From contig CANPBB010000003.1 in assembly GCA_947572235.1 (NCBI GenBank), forward strand, positions 1 to 64,000: 64,000 nucleotides of DNA. Reading direction: 5' to 3'. Source of the stretch: an uncultured Clostridia bacterium. GTDB lineage: Bacteria; Bacillota; Clostridia; Oscillospirales; Oscillospiraceae. This document shows positions 50,343-57,675 of the stretch, one piece after another (within the stretch, counting starts at the first letter, position 1; the number at the start of each line of letters is the position of its first letter). A model generated the notes under the pieces. It made no database searches, was not told the DNA's origin, and saw only the letters and a list, made by a program, of their open reading frames with translations. Both the position numbers and the translations under genes were made by a program.

Positions 50343-51862
50343 TTATGAATTCTGCGGTCCGTCTGCTGGACCGGGCGGCGGCGCGGTGGCCCGAGCGCCC
50401 CGCCGTGGAGGATGAGGCGCGGCGCCTCACCTACAGGGAGTACCGGGAGATCTCCCGGAGGGTGGGCAGCGGCCTGCTTCAGGCGGGCTGCGGGGGACGG
50501 CCTGTGGTGGTATATCTGCCCAAGAGTGTCCGGATGCTCACCGTGTTCATGGGGTCGATGTACGCCGGCGGGCCCTATGTGCCGGTGGACGCCAACATCC
50601 CCCTGAGCCGGCTGGAGAAGATCATCGACAGCGTCCGCCCCGGGGCGGTGGTCACAGACGAGGCCCGCGGGGAGAAGCTGGCGGGGCTGGCGCTCCACAG
50701 AAGCCAGGTGTGCCTCTATGACCGCTTGGCCGCGTCGGCGGTGGATGAGGCGGCTTTGGAGGCCGCTGTGGACGCGGTGGTGGACACGGACCCCATCTAT
50801 GTGATGTACACCTCCGGCTCCACCGGCACGCCCAAGGGGGTGACGATTCCCCACCGGGGCATTTTGGATTACGCGGTGTGGGTGACGGAGACCTTCCGCT
50901 TTGACGAGAATACGGTGATGGCCAATCAGGCCGCCTTCTACTTTGACAACTCCACCTTCGACATTTACGGCAGCCTCCAGTGCGGCGGCAGGCTGCTGCT
51001 GATCCCGGAGACGCTGCTGCTCTATCCGGCCAAGCTCCCGGATTATCTGCGGGAGAACGCCGTCACCTCCATCTTCTGGGTGCCCACGGTGATGATCGCC
51101 GTGGCCAACTCCGGCGCGCTGGAGGGGGCGGAGCTGCCGGCGCTGAAAAACGTGGCCTTCTGCGGCGAGGTGATGCCCAATACCCAGCTGAATATCTGGC
51201 GGCGAAACCTGCCGGGGCGTACCTACGCCAACCTCTACGGCCCCACGGAGATCACCGACGTGTGCTGTTACTATATCGTGGACCGGCCCTTTGCTGACGC
51301 GGATCCCCTGCCCATCGGCCGGGCCTGTGAGAATATGCGTGTGGTGCTCCTCACCGAGGACGGCCGGGAGGCCGGGACCGGCGAACAGGGGGAGCTGTGT
51401 GTCATCGGCACCGGCGTGGCCTTGGGCTATTGGAACGCGCCGGAGCTGACGGAGAGGGCTTTTGCCCCCAATCCCCTGCGGCCGGCCTTCGGCGAGCGGA
51501 TGTACCGCACCGGGGATCTGGCCTTTCGGAACGAGGAGGGGCTTTTGATGTTCCAGGGCCGGCGGGACAGCCAGATCAAGCTCCGGGGACACCGGATCGA
51601 GCTGGGGGAGATCGAGACTGCGGCCATGTGCGTGGCCGGGGTGGAGAACGCCTGCGCGGTGTTTGACGAGGAGCAGCAGGAGATTGTGCTGTTTTTGGAG
51701 AGCAAAGAGCAGTTTCTGCCCAGAAAATTCAATTTAGAGCTGAGAAAGTACATCCCCGTCTATATGCTGCCGGGGAGAATCACCATCATGGCGGCCCTGC
51801 CCCACACGGCCAACGACAAGATCGACCGGGTGGCCCTGCGGCGGTCCTTAAAGGAGGGGTGA
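50339..51862 (+). CDS. DltA-like amino acid adenylating enzyme
   Basis: The 507-residue protein is an AMP-forming ligase with the core motifs MYTSGSTGTPKGV (about 157-169), NLYGPTEITDV, YRTGDLAF, GRRDSQIKLRGHRIELGEIE and the C-terminal lysine in ANDKIDR. It should activate a small acid as adenylate and load it onto the carrier protein encoded two genes downstream. The segment AFCGEVMP, with Cys275, matches the FCGE element of D-alanine ligases (DltA), where a cysteine near the substrate favours D-Ala. D-alanine is therefore the leading candidate but not proven. No thiolation domain is fused. ATG at 50339 overlaps the lipoprotein stop. Confidence 0.85.
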   Translation: MIMNSAVRLLDRAAARWPERPAVEDEARRLTYREYREISRRVGSGLLQAGCGGRPVVVYLPKSVRMLTVFMGSMYAGGPYVPVDANIPLSRLEKIIDSVRPGAVVTDEARGEKLAGLALHRSQVCLYDRLAASAVDEAALEAAVDAVVDTDPIYVMYTSGSTGTPKGVTIPHRGILDYAVWVTETFRFDENTVMANQAAFYFDNSTFDIYGSLQCGGRLLLIPETLLLYPAKLPDYLRENAVTSIFWVPTVMIAVANSGALEGAELPALKNVAFCGEVMPNTQLNIWRRNLPGRTYANLYGPTEITDVCCYYIVDRPFADADPLPIGRACENMRVVLLTEDGREAGTGEQGELCVIGTGVALGYWNAPELTERAFAPNPLRPAFGERMYRTGDLAFRNEEGLLMFQGRRDSQIKLRGHRIELGEIETAAMCVAGVENACAVFDEEQQEIVLFLESKEQFLPRKFNLELRKYIPVYMLPGRITIMAALPHTANDKIDRVALRRSLKEG

Positions 51863-51867
51863 GGTCT

Positions 51868-52344
51868 ATGGCGTGCACAATTCGTTTCGCCGCGGAGGCG
51901 GATCTGCCGGCGCTGATCCCCCTGTTCTCCGCTTATCTGAACGCGCTGGAGGAGATGGGGCTCCAGTACACCCCCCGGTACGAGGCGGTGGGGGAGCTGC
52001 TGGAGAGCCGGGTGAAGTCCCGGCGGACCCTGCTGGCGGTGGCAGAGGAGGAGGGCGTTCTTTTGGGCTTTGTCTGCGCCGGCACCAGACGGGTAGGCGG
52101 GGAATACCTCTGCGAGGAGCAGGGGGCCGTGGGCTACGTGGACGACCTCTATGTCCGCCCGGAGAGCCGGGGCCAAGGCATCGCCTCCGCACTGGCGGAC
52201 CGGGCCGAGGCGTGGATGGCGGAGAGCGGCGTGGGGGCCGTGGAGCTCCATGTTCTGCTGGAAAATCCCACCGCCGCCGCCTTTTGGCGGAGCCGGGGCA
52301 TGGAGCCCGTGTCGGCGCTGTGCTATAAGAAACTGAGATTCTAA
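51868..52344 (+). CDS. GNAT-family acetyltransferase
   Basis: The 158-residue protein is a GCN5-related N-acetyltransferase with the acetyl-CoA-binding signature VDDLYVRPESRGQGIASAL and a C-terminal NPTAAAFWRSRGMEPV typical of the family. It sits inside the dlt-like operon between the ligase (5-bp gap) and the carrier protein. Standard dlt operons lack such a gene. It could acetylate the amino group of the activated amino acid, modify a partner protein, or act on the glycopolymer precursor. ATG at 51868 follows AGGAGGGG. Confidence 0.85.
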   Translation: MACTIRFAAEADLPALIPLFSAYLNALEEMGLQYTPRYEAVGELLESRVKSRRTLLAVAEEEGVLLGFVCAGTRRVGGEYLCEEQGAVGYVDDLYVRPESRGQGIASALADRAEAWMAESGVGAVELHVLLENPTAAAFWRSRGMEPVSALCYKKLRF

Positions 52345-52379
52345 GTCAAAAAAGCGCCGCTGGCGCGACGGAGGTACCT

Positions 52380-52631
52380 ATGAGTTTACAGGAAGTCATT
52401 GACATCTTATACCAGTTTGTCCGGGAGAAGTTTGACATTGGGGACGACCCGGAGTACACCGCCGAGGTCAACCTCTTTGACTACGGCTTCATCGACTCCA
52501 TGGAGGCCATGGAGATCATCTCCTATGTGGAGGAGCGGTTTCAGGTGGAGATCACCCAGAAGGACATTGTGCTCTATCCCATGAACTCCGTGGCGGAGAT
52601 CGCCGCGGTGGTGTCGGGAAAGCTCCGGTAG
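52380..52631 (+). CDS. DltC-like acyl/aminoacyl carrier protein
   Basis: The 83-residue acidic helical protein has the phosphopantetheine attachment serine Ser40 in DYGFIDSMEAMEII. The residue after the serine is Met, as in DltC-type D-alanyl carriers (DSM). It accepts the activated substrate from the DltA-like ligase and presents it to the MBOAT protein at the membrane. ATG at 52380 follows GGAGG. It is followed after 4 bp by the MBOAT gene. Confidence 0.88.
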   Translation: MSLQEVIDILYQFVREKFDIGDDPEYTAEVNLFDYGFIDSMEAMEIISYVEERFQVEITQKDIVLYPMNSVAEIAAVVSGKLR

Positions 52632-52635
52632 ATCT

Positions 52636-53796
52636 ATGTGGTTTTTGCAGATGGACACCCTGCTTCTGATGCTGGGGATGTCCCTTCTGATGGGGCTTGG
52701 GCTGCGCGCGGCCGGGGAGCGGCAGCGGCGGCGGGCGGTGCTGCGCTGGATGCCCCTTTTGGATATCGCCCTGCTGTGGTACGTGTCGGAGAAGCTGACG
52801 GTGTTCTACCTCGGCTATACGGCTGTGACCTACGGCTTCCTTGCCTTTCTCCGGCGGAGAAAGCGGGGGCGGGGGGTGTGGTTCGCCCTGCTGTGCTTGG
52901 GGTGCTGTGTGCCGCTGGTCTACAGCCGCTTGGCATTGCGGTGGCCGCTGCCCACCTATGGGCTCACCATGATCGGCATCGCCTACAACATGCTCAAGGC
53001 CATCGATGCGCTGTACTACGAGTACTACGGCGGCGAGCGGGTGCCCCTGGAGCGGTATGTGAACTATATGCTTCTCTTCCCGGTGCTCACCGCCGGCCCG
53101 GTGTTCCGCTACCGGGAGTTTGACGGAACTTGGGACGACCCGGCGCCCTTGGACGGGGAACGGCTGTCGTCGGGGGTGCGGCGGATCATCCGGGGCCTCT
53201 TTAAGAAGGTGGTGCTGGCCATGGCCGCCACCAAGGTGCTCTGGCGCCTTGTGGGGCTTATCCCGGGGCTTTTGGCTCCGGCGGTGCCGCTGGCCAGCTT
53301 GGCGGTGCTGTTTTGGGACATGTCCGGCTACGCGGATATCGCCATCGGCATGGGACACCTCATGGGGCTCACGGTGCCGGAGAACTTCAAAAAACCCTTC
53401 TCCGCCCCCTCCTTCACCCAGTTCTGGCGGAACTGGCATGTCACCGTCAGCGACTGGATCCGGGAGCATGTCTATGTACTGCTGGGCGGGCGGAAGCTGG
53501 GCCGCGGCGGAGCGGCAGCGGTGGCCTTCGGCGTCATGGTGCTCATGGGGCTGTGGCACGGCTTCACATGGCTCTACCTGATCGACGGGGTACTGCTGGG
53601 GCTTATTCTGGCACTGGAGAACCTTCTGAACCTTACCACGTTGAACCGAAGGAAGGCGAAGAAGTGGGTGTTTGCCCTCCGCTGTGCCCTGACGGTGTAT
53701 CTCTTCGCCCTGAACTCCATGGTGTTCACCCTGCCCACACGTGAGATCAGGCTGGTGCTGGGCGGCTTCTTCGCCTTTATGGGAGGTGGTCTGTGA
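52636..53796 (+). CDS. DltB-like MBOAT O-acyltransferase
   Basis: The 386-residue membrane protein has about ten hydrophobic segments and the MBOAT hallmarks: FWRNWHVTVSDWIREHVY with His268 and the catalytic His308 in LMGLWHGFTW, plus the family stretch MSGYADIAIGMGHLMGLTVPENFKKPF. In dlt systems this channel-like enzyme takes the acyl group from the carrier protein and moves it across the membrane. The ribosome site is weak, so translation may be coupled to the carrier gene. It overlaps the next gene by 1-4 bp. Confidence 0.9.
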   Translation: MWFLQMDTLLLMLGMSLLMGLGLRAAGERQRRRAVLRWMPLLDIALLWYVSEKLTVFYLGYTAVTYGFLAFLRRRKRGRGVWFALLCLGCCVPLVYSRLALRWPLPTYGLTMIGIAYNMLKAIDALYYEYYGGERVPLERYVNYMLLFPVLTAGPVFRYREFDGTWDDPAPLDGERLSSGVRRIIRGLFKKVVLAMAATKVLWRLVGLIPGLLAPAVPLASLAVLFWDMSGYADIAIGMGHLMGLTVPENFKKPFSAPSFTQFWRNWHVTVSDWIREHVYVLLGGRKLGRGGAAAVAFGVMVLMGLWHGFTWLYLIDGVLLGLILALENLLNLTTLNRRKAKKWVFALRCALTVYLFALNSMVFTLPTREIRLVLGGFFAFMGGGL

Positions 53797-54671
53797 TGCG
53801 CGGCAGCAAGGGCCTGCGGTTTGTGGCGCTGTTCATGGCCTTTTTCCTGCTCCTTGACTGTGTGGCGGCACTGGTGGGTACCCGCTACATCGCGGCGGGC
53901 TACGTGTGGATGGACGACTTTGAGATTACCCGCCGGGACCATCCGGAGAAGGTGTGGGACCGGGTGTTCTTTGGCAACTCCGCCGTGATCTCCGCCTACC
54001 GGGAGGATGTGAGCCAGAGCGGCTATGTGAACTTGGGGCTGGACTACGGCGTAGTCACCGACCTGTGGGACATGCTCCGCCGGGGGCATATCGACATAGG
54101 CAGTGAGCTGGTGGTGGGCCTCAACTATCTGACCCTCTATGACGATTTGGAGACCAACCCCTCCTACCTCTGGCATAGGGGCACCTTGGAACCCTATGTC
54201 TATTTCCAGCGGGACGACCTGTTTCAGCTGTGCAAGGACGCTGCCAAGGCCGTCTTGGGCCGGGAGGTGTCCCCGCCCCACGGGGGGATGGAGAAGACCT
54301 ACTACTATGGAAGCCTTTCCGGCGCCCAGCTGGAGGAGAAGATGGCCCTCTATGAGGAGAACTATTTTCATCTGCCAATGGAGGACTTCGCCGGGAATCT
54401 GTCGGCGCTTCAGAAGGTGGCCGACTGGTGCGGAGAGCACGGTGTCCGTCTGCGTGTAATCTGGATGCCGTGGAACCCCTCCGCGGAGCAGCCGGAGCTG
54501 AGCCTCCGCCTGCGGGACGCGGCGGCGGAGCTGTGCGCCGGAGCGGGGGCGGAGTTCTGGGACTTCAGCGGCGGCCTTGACGCCACCTGCTTCCATGATG
54601 TGGGGCATCTGAACTATGAGTACGGCGCGTACCGTTTTACGGAGGAGGTGGACCAATGGCTCGCGTCATAA
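53796..54671 (+). CDS. DltD-like SGNH-type acyl transfer protein
   Basis: The 291-residue protein has one N-terminal membrane helix (about 8-30) and an extracellular SGNH-like domain. The candidate nucleophile Ser62 is in VFFGNSAVIS, and an Asp268-x-x-His271 pair occurs in FHDVGHLNYEYG, the same D-x-x-H spacing as the DltD catalytic dyad. It is shorter than classical DltD (about 400 residues). It probably transfers the acyl group from the MBOAT/DltX-like stage to the final polymer or hydrolyses it. ATG at 53796 follows GGAGG; a GTG one codon earlier is possible. Confidence 0.75.
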   Translation: MRGSKGLRFVALFMAFFLLLDCVAALVGTRYIAAGYVWMDDFEITRRDHPEKVWDRVFFGNSAVISAYREDVSQSGYVNLGLDYGVVTDLWDMLRRGHIDIGSELVVGLNYLTLYDDLETNPSYLWHRGTLEPYVYFQRDDLFQLCKDAAKAVLGREVSPPHGGMEKTYYYGSLSGAQLEEKMALYEENYFHLPMEDFAGNLSALQKVADWCGEHGVRLRVIWMPWNPSAEQPELSLRLRDAAAELCAGAGAEFWDFSGGLDATCFHDVGHLNYEYGAYRFTEEVDQWLAS

Positions 54672-54799
54672 GTTGGTGGAGAGCCTTCCGGGAGACTCTG
54701 CCGGGGCAGGTGGTCTTGGCCGCAGTCTACGCGGCCATGCTGGCGCTGGTGCTGGTCTGCTTCACCGGAAACGGGGCGTTTATCTACGAGCTGGGCTAA
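54656..54799 (+). CDS. DltX-like 47-residue membrane peptide
   Basis: A short gene overlapping the end of the DltD-like gene by 16 bp, with GGAGGAGG before its ATG. The product has a basic amphipathic start (MARVISWWRAFRETL), one membrane helix (about 19-36, VVLAAVYAAMLALVLVCF) and an extracellular C-terminal tail GNGAFIYELG with Tyr44 four residues from the end. DltX peptides of dlt operons have the same size and layout and end in a conserved FxYxxF-like motif whose tyrosine has been proposed as an acyl-transfer intermediate. Here the final Phe is replaced by Gly. The gene completes the DltA-B-C-D-X set. Confidence 0.8.
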   Translation: MARVISWWRAFRETLPGQVVLAAVYAAMLALVLVCFTGNGAFIYELG

Positions 54800-54803
54800 A
54801 GGG

Positions 54804-54836
54804 CAGGGCGGACCACAGCGGTCCGCCCTGTTTGTT
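54804..54836 (+). terminator. Terminator of the dlt-like operon
   Basis: CAGGGCGGACC / GGTCCGCCCTG stem with a 5-nt loop, followed by TTTGTT, 5 nt after the last stop codon. Confidence 0.85.
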
Positions 54837-54848
54837 CGGAAAAATCGG

Positions 54849-55133
54849 ATGGAGGGGGGCAGCAAGGGGATGAAAATTCAATATACCCGTTGGCAAACAA
54901 GAAGGAGAAGCCTCCCGGACCAAAAGAAATCTCCAAGCGGGAGCGGCTGGGTCCTTGGTAAGTCATGCTCAACGCTGCATTTAACATACCAGATCTATAA
55001 TCTTGCTGAGGAGGCCGAGCGGCAAAAAGCGATTCTGCGGCTGATTGTCCCTAAAAAGTGCAAATTGAGCCCAGAATTAAAAGACTTTTTGAAAGAGAAC
55101 ACATTCATAAAAGTAGTTAGGAGAGAGGAATGA
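54849..55133 (+). pseudogene. Possible toxin C-terminal remnant upstream of the immunity gene
   Basis: A 94-residue frame whose second half (residues about 48-94, YNLAEEAERQKAILRLIVPKKCKLSPELKDFLKENTFIKVVRREE) looks like a genuine globular protein end, while the first half is low-complexity and may be a join. It ends 1 nt before the immunity gene, the usual place of the C-terminal tip of a polymorphic toxin. No delivery domain or full toxin gene is upstream. The start codon is uncertain (54849 or 54870). Base composition shifts to AT-rich near 54960, which suggests acquisition by transfer. Confidence 0.4.
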
Positions 55134-55134
55134 A

Positions 55135-55581
55135 ATGGGGCTGTATCTATGTATATTTGATCAGGATGGCGCGGATCTTTGCGGGGTGGAGGTGGGGCTT
55201 TACAGATATTTTGAAGAATTTAGAGGGAGAGTTTCCCAATATACCAATAAGGGCATAATTTCCAAACTCCTGAGGCGCAATAATAAATTTACATTGCCGA
55301 TGGCAACCTTGTTAAACCACTCTGATTGTGATGGCAGTTGGAATGTCGATGAATGTGTTCAGCTCAAAATGGAATTGGAGGAGATTAAAGAGGTATTTGC
55401 CCAAGAACCTCCGGATGTTTCTATCATAGAATTGAAACAGGATATTTTTAAGTTTTACGGGATAACTCCTAAAAATTTATTTGAATGCTTTGTTGATTCG
55501 GATTGTGAGTTTTTAATTGATCGGTTAATAGACCTGTGTAATCTTGCGATGCAGACAAACAGACCGATTATGTTCCAATAG
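55135..55581 (+). CDS. Imm70-like immunity protein
   Basis: The 148-residue soluble acidic protein begins MGLYLCIFDQDGADLCGVEVGLYRYFEEFR, a pattern I associate with the Imm70 family of immunity proteins in polymorphic toxin systems. It also has a helical C-terminal half. Such proteins bind and block a cognate toxin domain. The gene is clearly more AT-rich than its neighbours and follows a possible toxin remnant at a 1-nt distance. As no intact toxin is present, this is probably an orphan that protects against related strains. Confidence 0.65.
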   Translation: MGLYLCIFDQDGADLCGVEVGLYRYFEEFRGRVSQYTNKGIISKLLRRNNKFTLPMATLLNHSDCDGSWNVDECVQLKMELEEIKEVFAQEPPDVSIIELKQDIFKFYGITPKNLFECFVDSDCEFLIDRLIDLCNLAMQTNRPIMFQ

Positions 55582-55638
55582 CACCAAGATGCTTTATTGG
55601 TATCATAGACAGAAAACCGCCTGTGAGCAGAAAAACAA

Positions 55639-55671
55639 CACCCGCTGAGAAGCATTGCTTCTCAGCGGGTG
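55639..55671 (-). terminator. Terminator of the rplU-prp-rpmA operon
   Basis: Perfect 15-bp stem CACCCGCTGAGAAGC / GCTTCTCAGCGGGTG with a 3-nt loop. On the minus strand TTGTTTTTC follows the stem. Confidence 0.85.
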
Positions 55672-55697
55672 CCAGCTTTTTACAGTGCGCGCCGGTC

Positions 55698-55973
55698 TTA
55701 CTCGTACACGGAGACCTGCTTGCGGTCCTTGCCTAAACGCTCAAAGCGGACGGTGCCGCTGACGGTGGCAAAGAGGGTGTCGTCGCTGCCGCGGCCCACG
55801 TTCACACCGGGGTGGATGTGGGTGCCGCGCTGGCGGACGAGGATGTTGCCGGCCAGCACATGCTGTCCGTCAGCCCGCTTGGGGCCGAGGCGCTTGGACT
55901 TGCTGTCACGGCCGTTCTTGGTGGAGCCGACGCCCTTTTTGTGGGCGAAAAACTGTAAACCGATACGGATCAT
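55698..55973 (-). CDS. rpmA: Ribosomal protein L27 with a cleavable N-terminal extension
   Basis: The 91-residue protein of the large ribosomal subunit has the Firmicutes-type start [14 protein letters not shown]. In this lineage the first nine residues are removed by Prp after the two phenylalanines, exposing AHKKG at the peptidyl-transferase centre. The body [22 protein letters not shown] and later [15 protein letters not shown] is typical L27. It is last of three genes with prp directly upstream. Confidence 0.97.
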   Translation of the reverse strand: MIRIGLQFFAHKKGVGSTKNGRDSKSKRLGPKRADGQHVLAGNILVRQRGTHIHPGVNVGRGSDDTLFATVSGTVRFERLGKDRKQVSVYE

Positions 55974-56009
55974 AGCAATCTGCCTTCCTTTCTGTAAGAT
56001 AGAGAGGCT

Positions 56010-56342
56010 TTATTCAGCCTCCAACACTTCGATGTGCGCGGGGTACTCATCGCGGAGGGTAGTGAGATAGACCATCAGTCCTGTGAGCAGGGATTGAGCG
56101 GTGCCCTCCGCTGCCGCCGGCAGCCCGCTGGGGAGACGCAGGGCGATAGAAGCGTCCTGCTCCCGGATCTTTACGGCGGCGCTAAGGCCCATTACGTCGT
56201 TGAGGGTGCACTCCACCAAGCGGACGGCGCTGGTGACGGCGGCACAGACGATGTCCGCGCCCTCCTCCGCGTAGCCGCTGTGGCCCCTCGCCTCAAAACC
56301 GGTGAGGCGGCTGCCCTCCGTGTGGAACGCTACGGTGGTCAT
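56010..56342 (-). CDS. prp: Ribosomal-processing cysteine protease Prp
   Basis: The 110-residue protein has the family catalytic pair His21 and Cys33 in [21 protein letters not shown]. It removes the N-terminal extension of L27, an essential step for ribosome assembly in Firmicutes. It lies between rplU and rpmA, the conserved position, and overlaps the rplU stop by 1 bp. The substrate motif LQFFAH is present in the neighbouring L27, so enzyme and substrate agree. Confidence 0.95.
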   Translation of the reverse strand: MTTVAFHTEGSRLTGFEARGHSGYAEEGADIVCAAVTSAVRLVECTLNDVMGLSAAVKIREQDASIALRLPSGLPAAAEGTAQSLLTGLMVYLTTLRDEYPAHIEVLEAE

Positions 56343-56653
56343 CAGGCGTTGATCTTGGTGATCTCCACCTTGGTGTAGGGCTGGCGATGGCCCTGACGCT
56401 TGCGGTAGCCCTTCTTGGGGTTGTACTTGAAGATGCGGATCTTCTTGCCCTTGCCGTTCTTCACGGTGTTGGCCTCCACGGTGGCGCCGGCCACGTTGGG
56501 GGTACCGAAGGTGGCCTTATCGCCGTCCAGTACAGCTAAAACCTGATCAAAGACCACCTTGTCGCCGGCCTCTACATTCAGCTTCTCGATGAAGAGGGTG
56601 TCGCCCTCGGCCACCTTGTACTGCTTGCCGCCGGTCACGATGATTGCGTTCAT
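56342..56653 (-). CDS. rplU: Ribosomal protein L21
   Basis: The 103-residue protein of the large ribosomal subunit matches L21 throughout: [25 protein letters not shown] at the start, VVFDQVLAV in the middle, and the C-terminal RNA-binding [24 protein letters not shown]. It binds 23S rRNA and depends on L20. It is first of the three-gene operon; its promoter is at 56742-56770 and the leader of about 80 nt can fold. Confidence 0.97.
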   Translation of the reverse strand: MNAIIVTGGKQYKVAEGDTLFIEKLNVEAGDKVVFDQVLAVLDGDKATFGTPNVAGATVEANTVKNGKGKKIRIFKYNPKKGYRKRQGHRQPYTKVEITKINA

Positions 56654-56770
56654 TGTATGCTTTCAACTCCTTCATTACGGGCTCGCTGTCGGGGGTGGCG
56701 CCAAGGCGCGCTTTTGATTACCCATTCAAAGCGGCCCAATTAGTATATCAGGGGAAAGTAGGAATGTCAA
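56654..56770 (-). promoter_or_regulatory. rplU promoter and leader
   Basis: On the minus strand TTGACA (56765-56770), 17 bp, TATACT (56742-56747). The transcribed leader (about 56654-56735) contains a GGCGCC / GGCGCG-rich hairpin (about 56698-56710). L21 operons of Firmicutes often have a structured leader for autoregulation; whether this one fits that family needs a covariance search. Confidence 0.7.
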
Positions 56771-57004
56771 TTGGTTTTTTGGAAAAAAGGGGGGATTTTG
56801 TACTGCGGCGCTGTACGTAGCCTTTTTCGCGTGGTTCCCGCGCGGGAGGCCAGGGGTTTCGCCCCCGGGCGACTGGGTCAGGGGACAAAAGTCCCCTGAC
56901 CCAGCAGATTTCGGCGAAATGCCGAAATCTGTCGCTGTGGCGGGCGATTGAACGTGAAGGAAACCCATACGGTTTTCCTTCACACATCCTTTCCCTTCTT
57001 CCGC
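56771..57004. repeat. Hairpin-rich sequence upstream of rplU
   Basis: No gene. Contains GCGCGGGAACC-like stems, a perfect hairpin with arms TGGGTCAGGGGACTTTTG-like around 56875-56905, and GATTTCGGC / GCCGAAATC arms near 56907-56931. These belong to the palindrome-rich block that extends to 57600. Confidence 0.6.
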
Positions 57005-57372
57005 ATGAGAAAAGTAGGCAAAAGCGCGCTTAGGGGGACGGGCCGGCGGACTTTAGCCCCCCCGCAGGGGGGCACAGCCCTTATTCGCTACCCCCTAAGA
57101 ACCCCAAGACGCAGCGCACCTTCGGTAGACTGGTGCTTAATTTTCAGCTTGGTGCTTCGGACGCGGCGGCGGTGGCTCTTGCTTAGTGGATGGTATCTTG
57201 AGAGCGTACCCCCGTCTTTAGACTTGATGTAGGCGTCCGCTGCCGCTCTGCCTGCCTCGCTTCGACTTGCCCCCGGGATTTGATGCTTGTTGCGCTGGCG
57301 GAGGTGCCGCAAATGCCGCCGTGCCTGTTGGTGGTGTTGGTAAACCGGTTGTAGGGGCGCACACAGCGCAGC
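57005..57372 (-). repeat. Long structured dispersed element, copy 2
   Basis: The minus strand aligns over about 350 bp with the plus strand of 27036-27385. Conserved blocks include GGTTCTTAGGGG, CTGTGCCCC, TAAAGTCCGCCGGC and CTTTTGCC. The outer stem TTAGGGGG (57091-57098) pairs with CCCCCTAA (57030-57037); the inner CCCCC/GGGGG arms match the shorter CCCC/GGGG of copy 1. At the 5' end lies a GTAGGGGCGC palindrome half (57351-57360). Short ORFs on the minus strand share only patches with copy 1, in shifting frames. Confidence 0.7.
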
Positions 57373-57600
57373 CGTTGGCGGCTTTGCCGCCTTACGGATG
57401 CGGCGTGTCCCTTGCGGGTATTGCGCGCCCGCCCTACCGGCATCTATCGGACACCGATAAACCGTCCGCAGGGGCCGGTGTCCTCACCGGCCCGTCCCCT
57501 GATGCCTGCCACGCCCCCGATAAACTACACGTAGGGCGCGACGCCCCCGGCGCGCTGTCCCTCGTCTGCTGTTAACGGCCAGATTTGCGACGAACTATCC
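57373..57600. repeat. Palindromes between the long element and the SEDS gene
   Basis: Contains GCGGCAAAGCCGCC-like stems (about 57371-57395) and a CAGGGGCCGGTG / CACCGGCCC palindrome (57469-57493) nearly identical to that at 13409-13434. No gene is supported. Confidence 0.6.
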
Positions 57601-57602
57601 GG

Positions 57603-57631
57603 TTTACACCCAAGGTGTTTTGTGCTATAAT
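57603..57631 (+). promoter_or_regulatory. Promoter of the SEDS gene
   Basis: TTTACA (57603-57608), 17 bp, TATAAT (57626-57631) with an extended TGC in front of the -10. Confidence 0.8.
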
Positions 57632-57675
57632 CAATCCATCCCTCACCGCCAGATAAAAGAAAAAGAGGAACTTTC

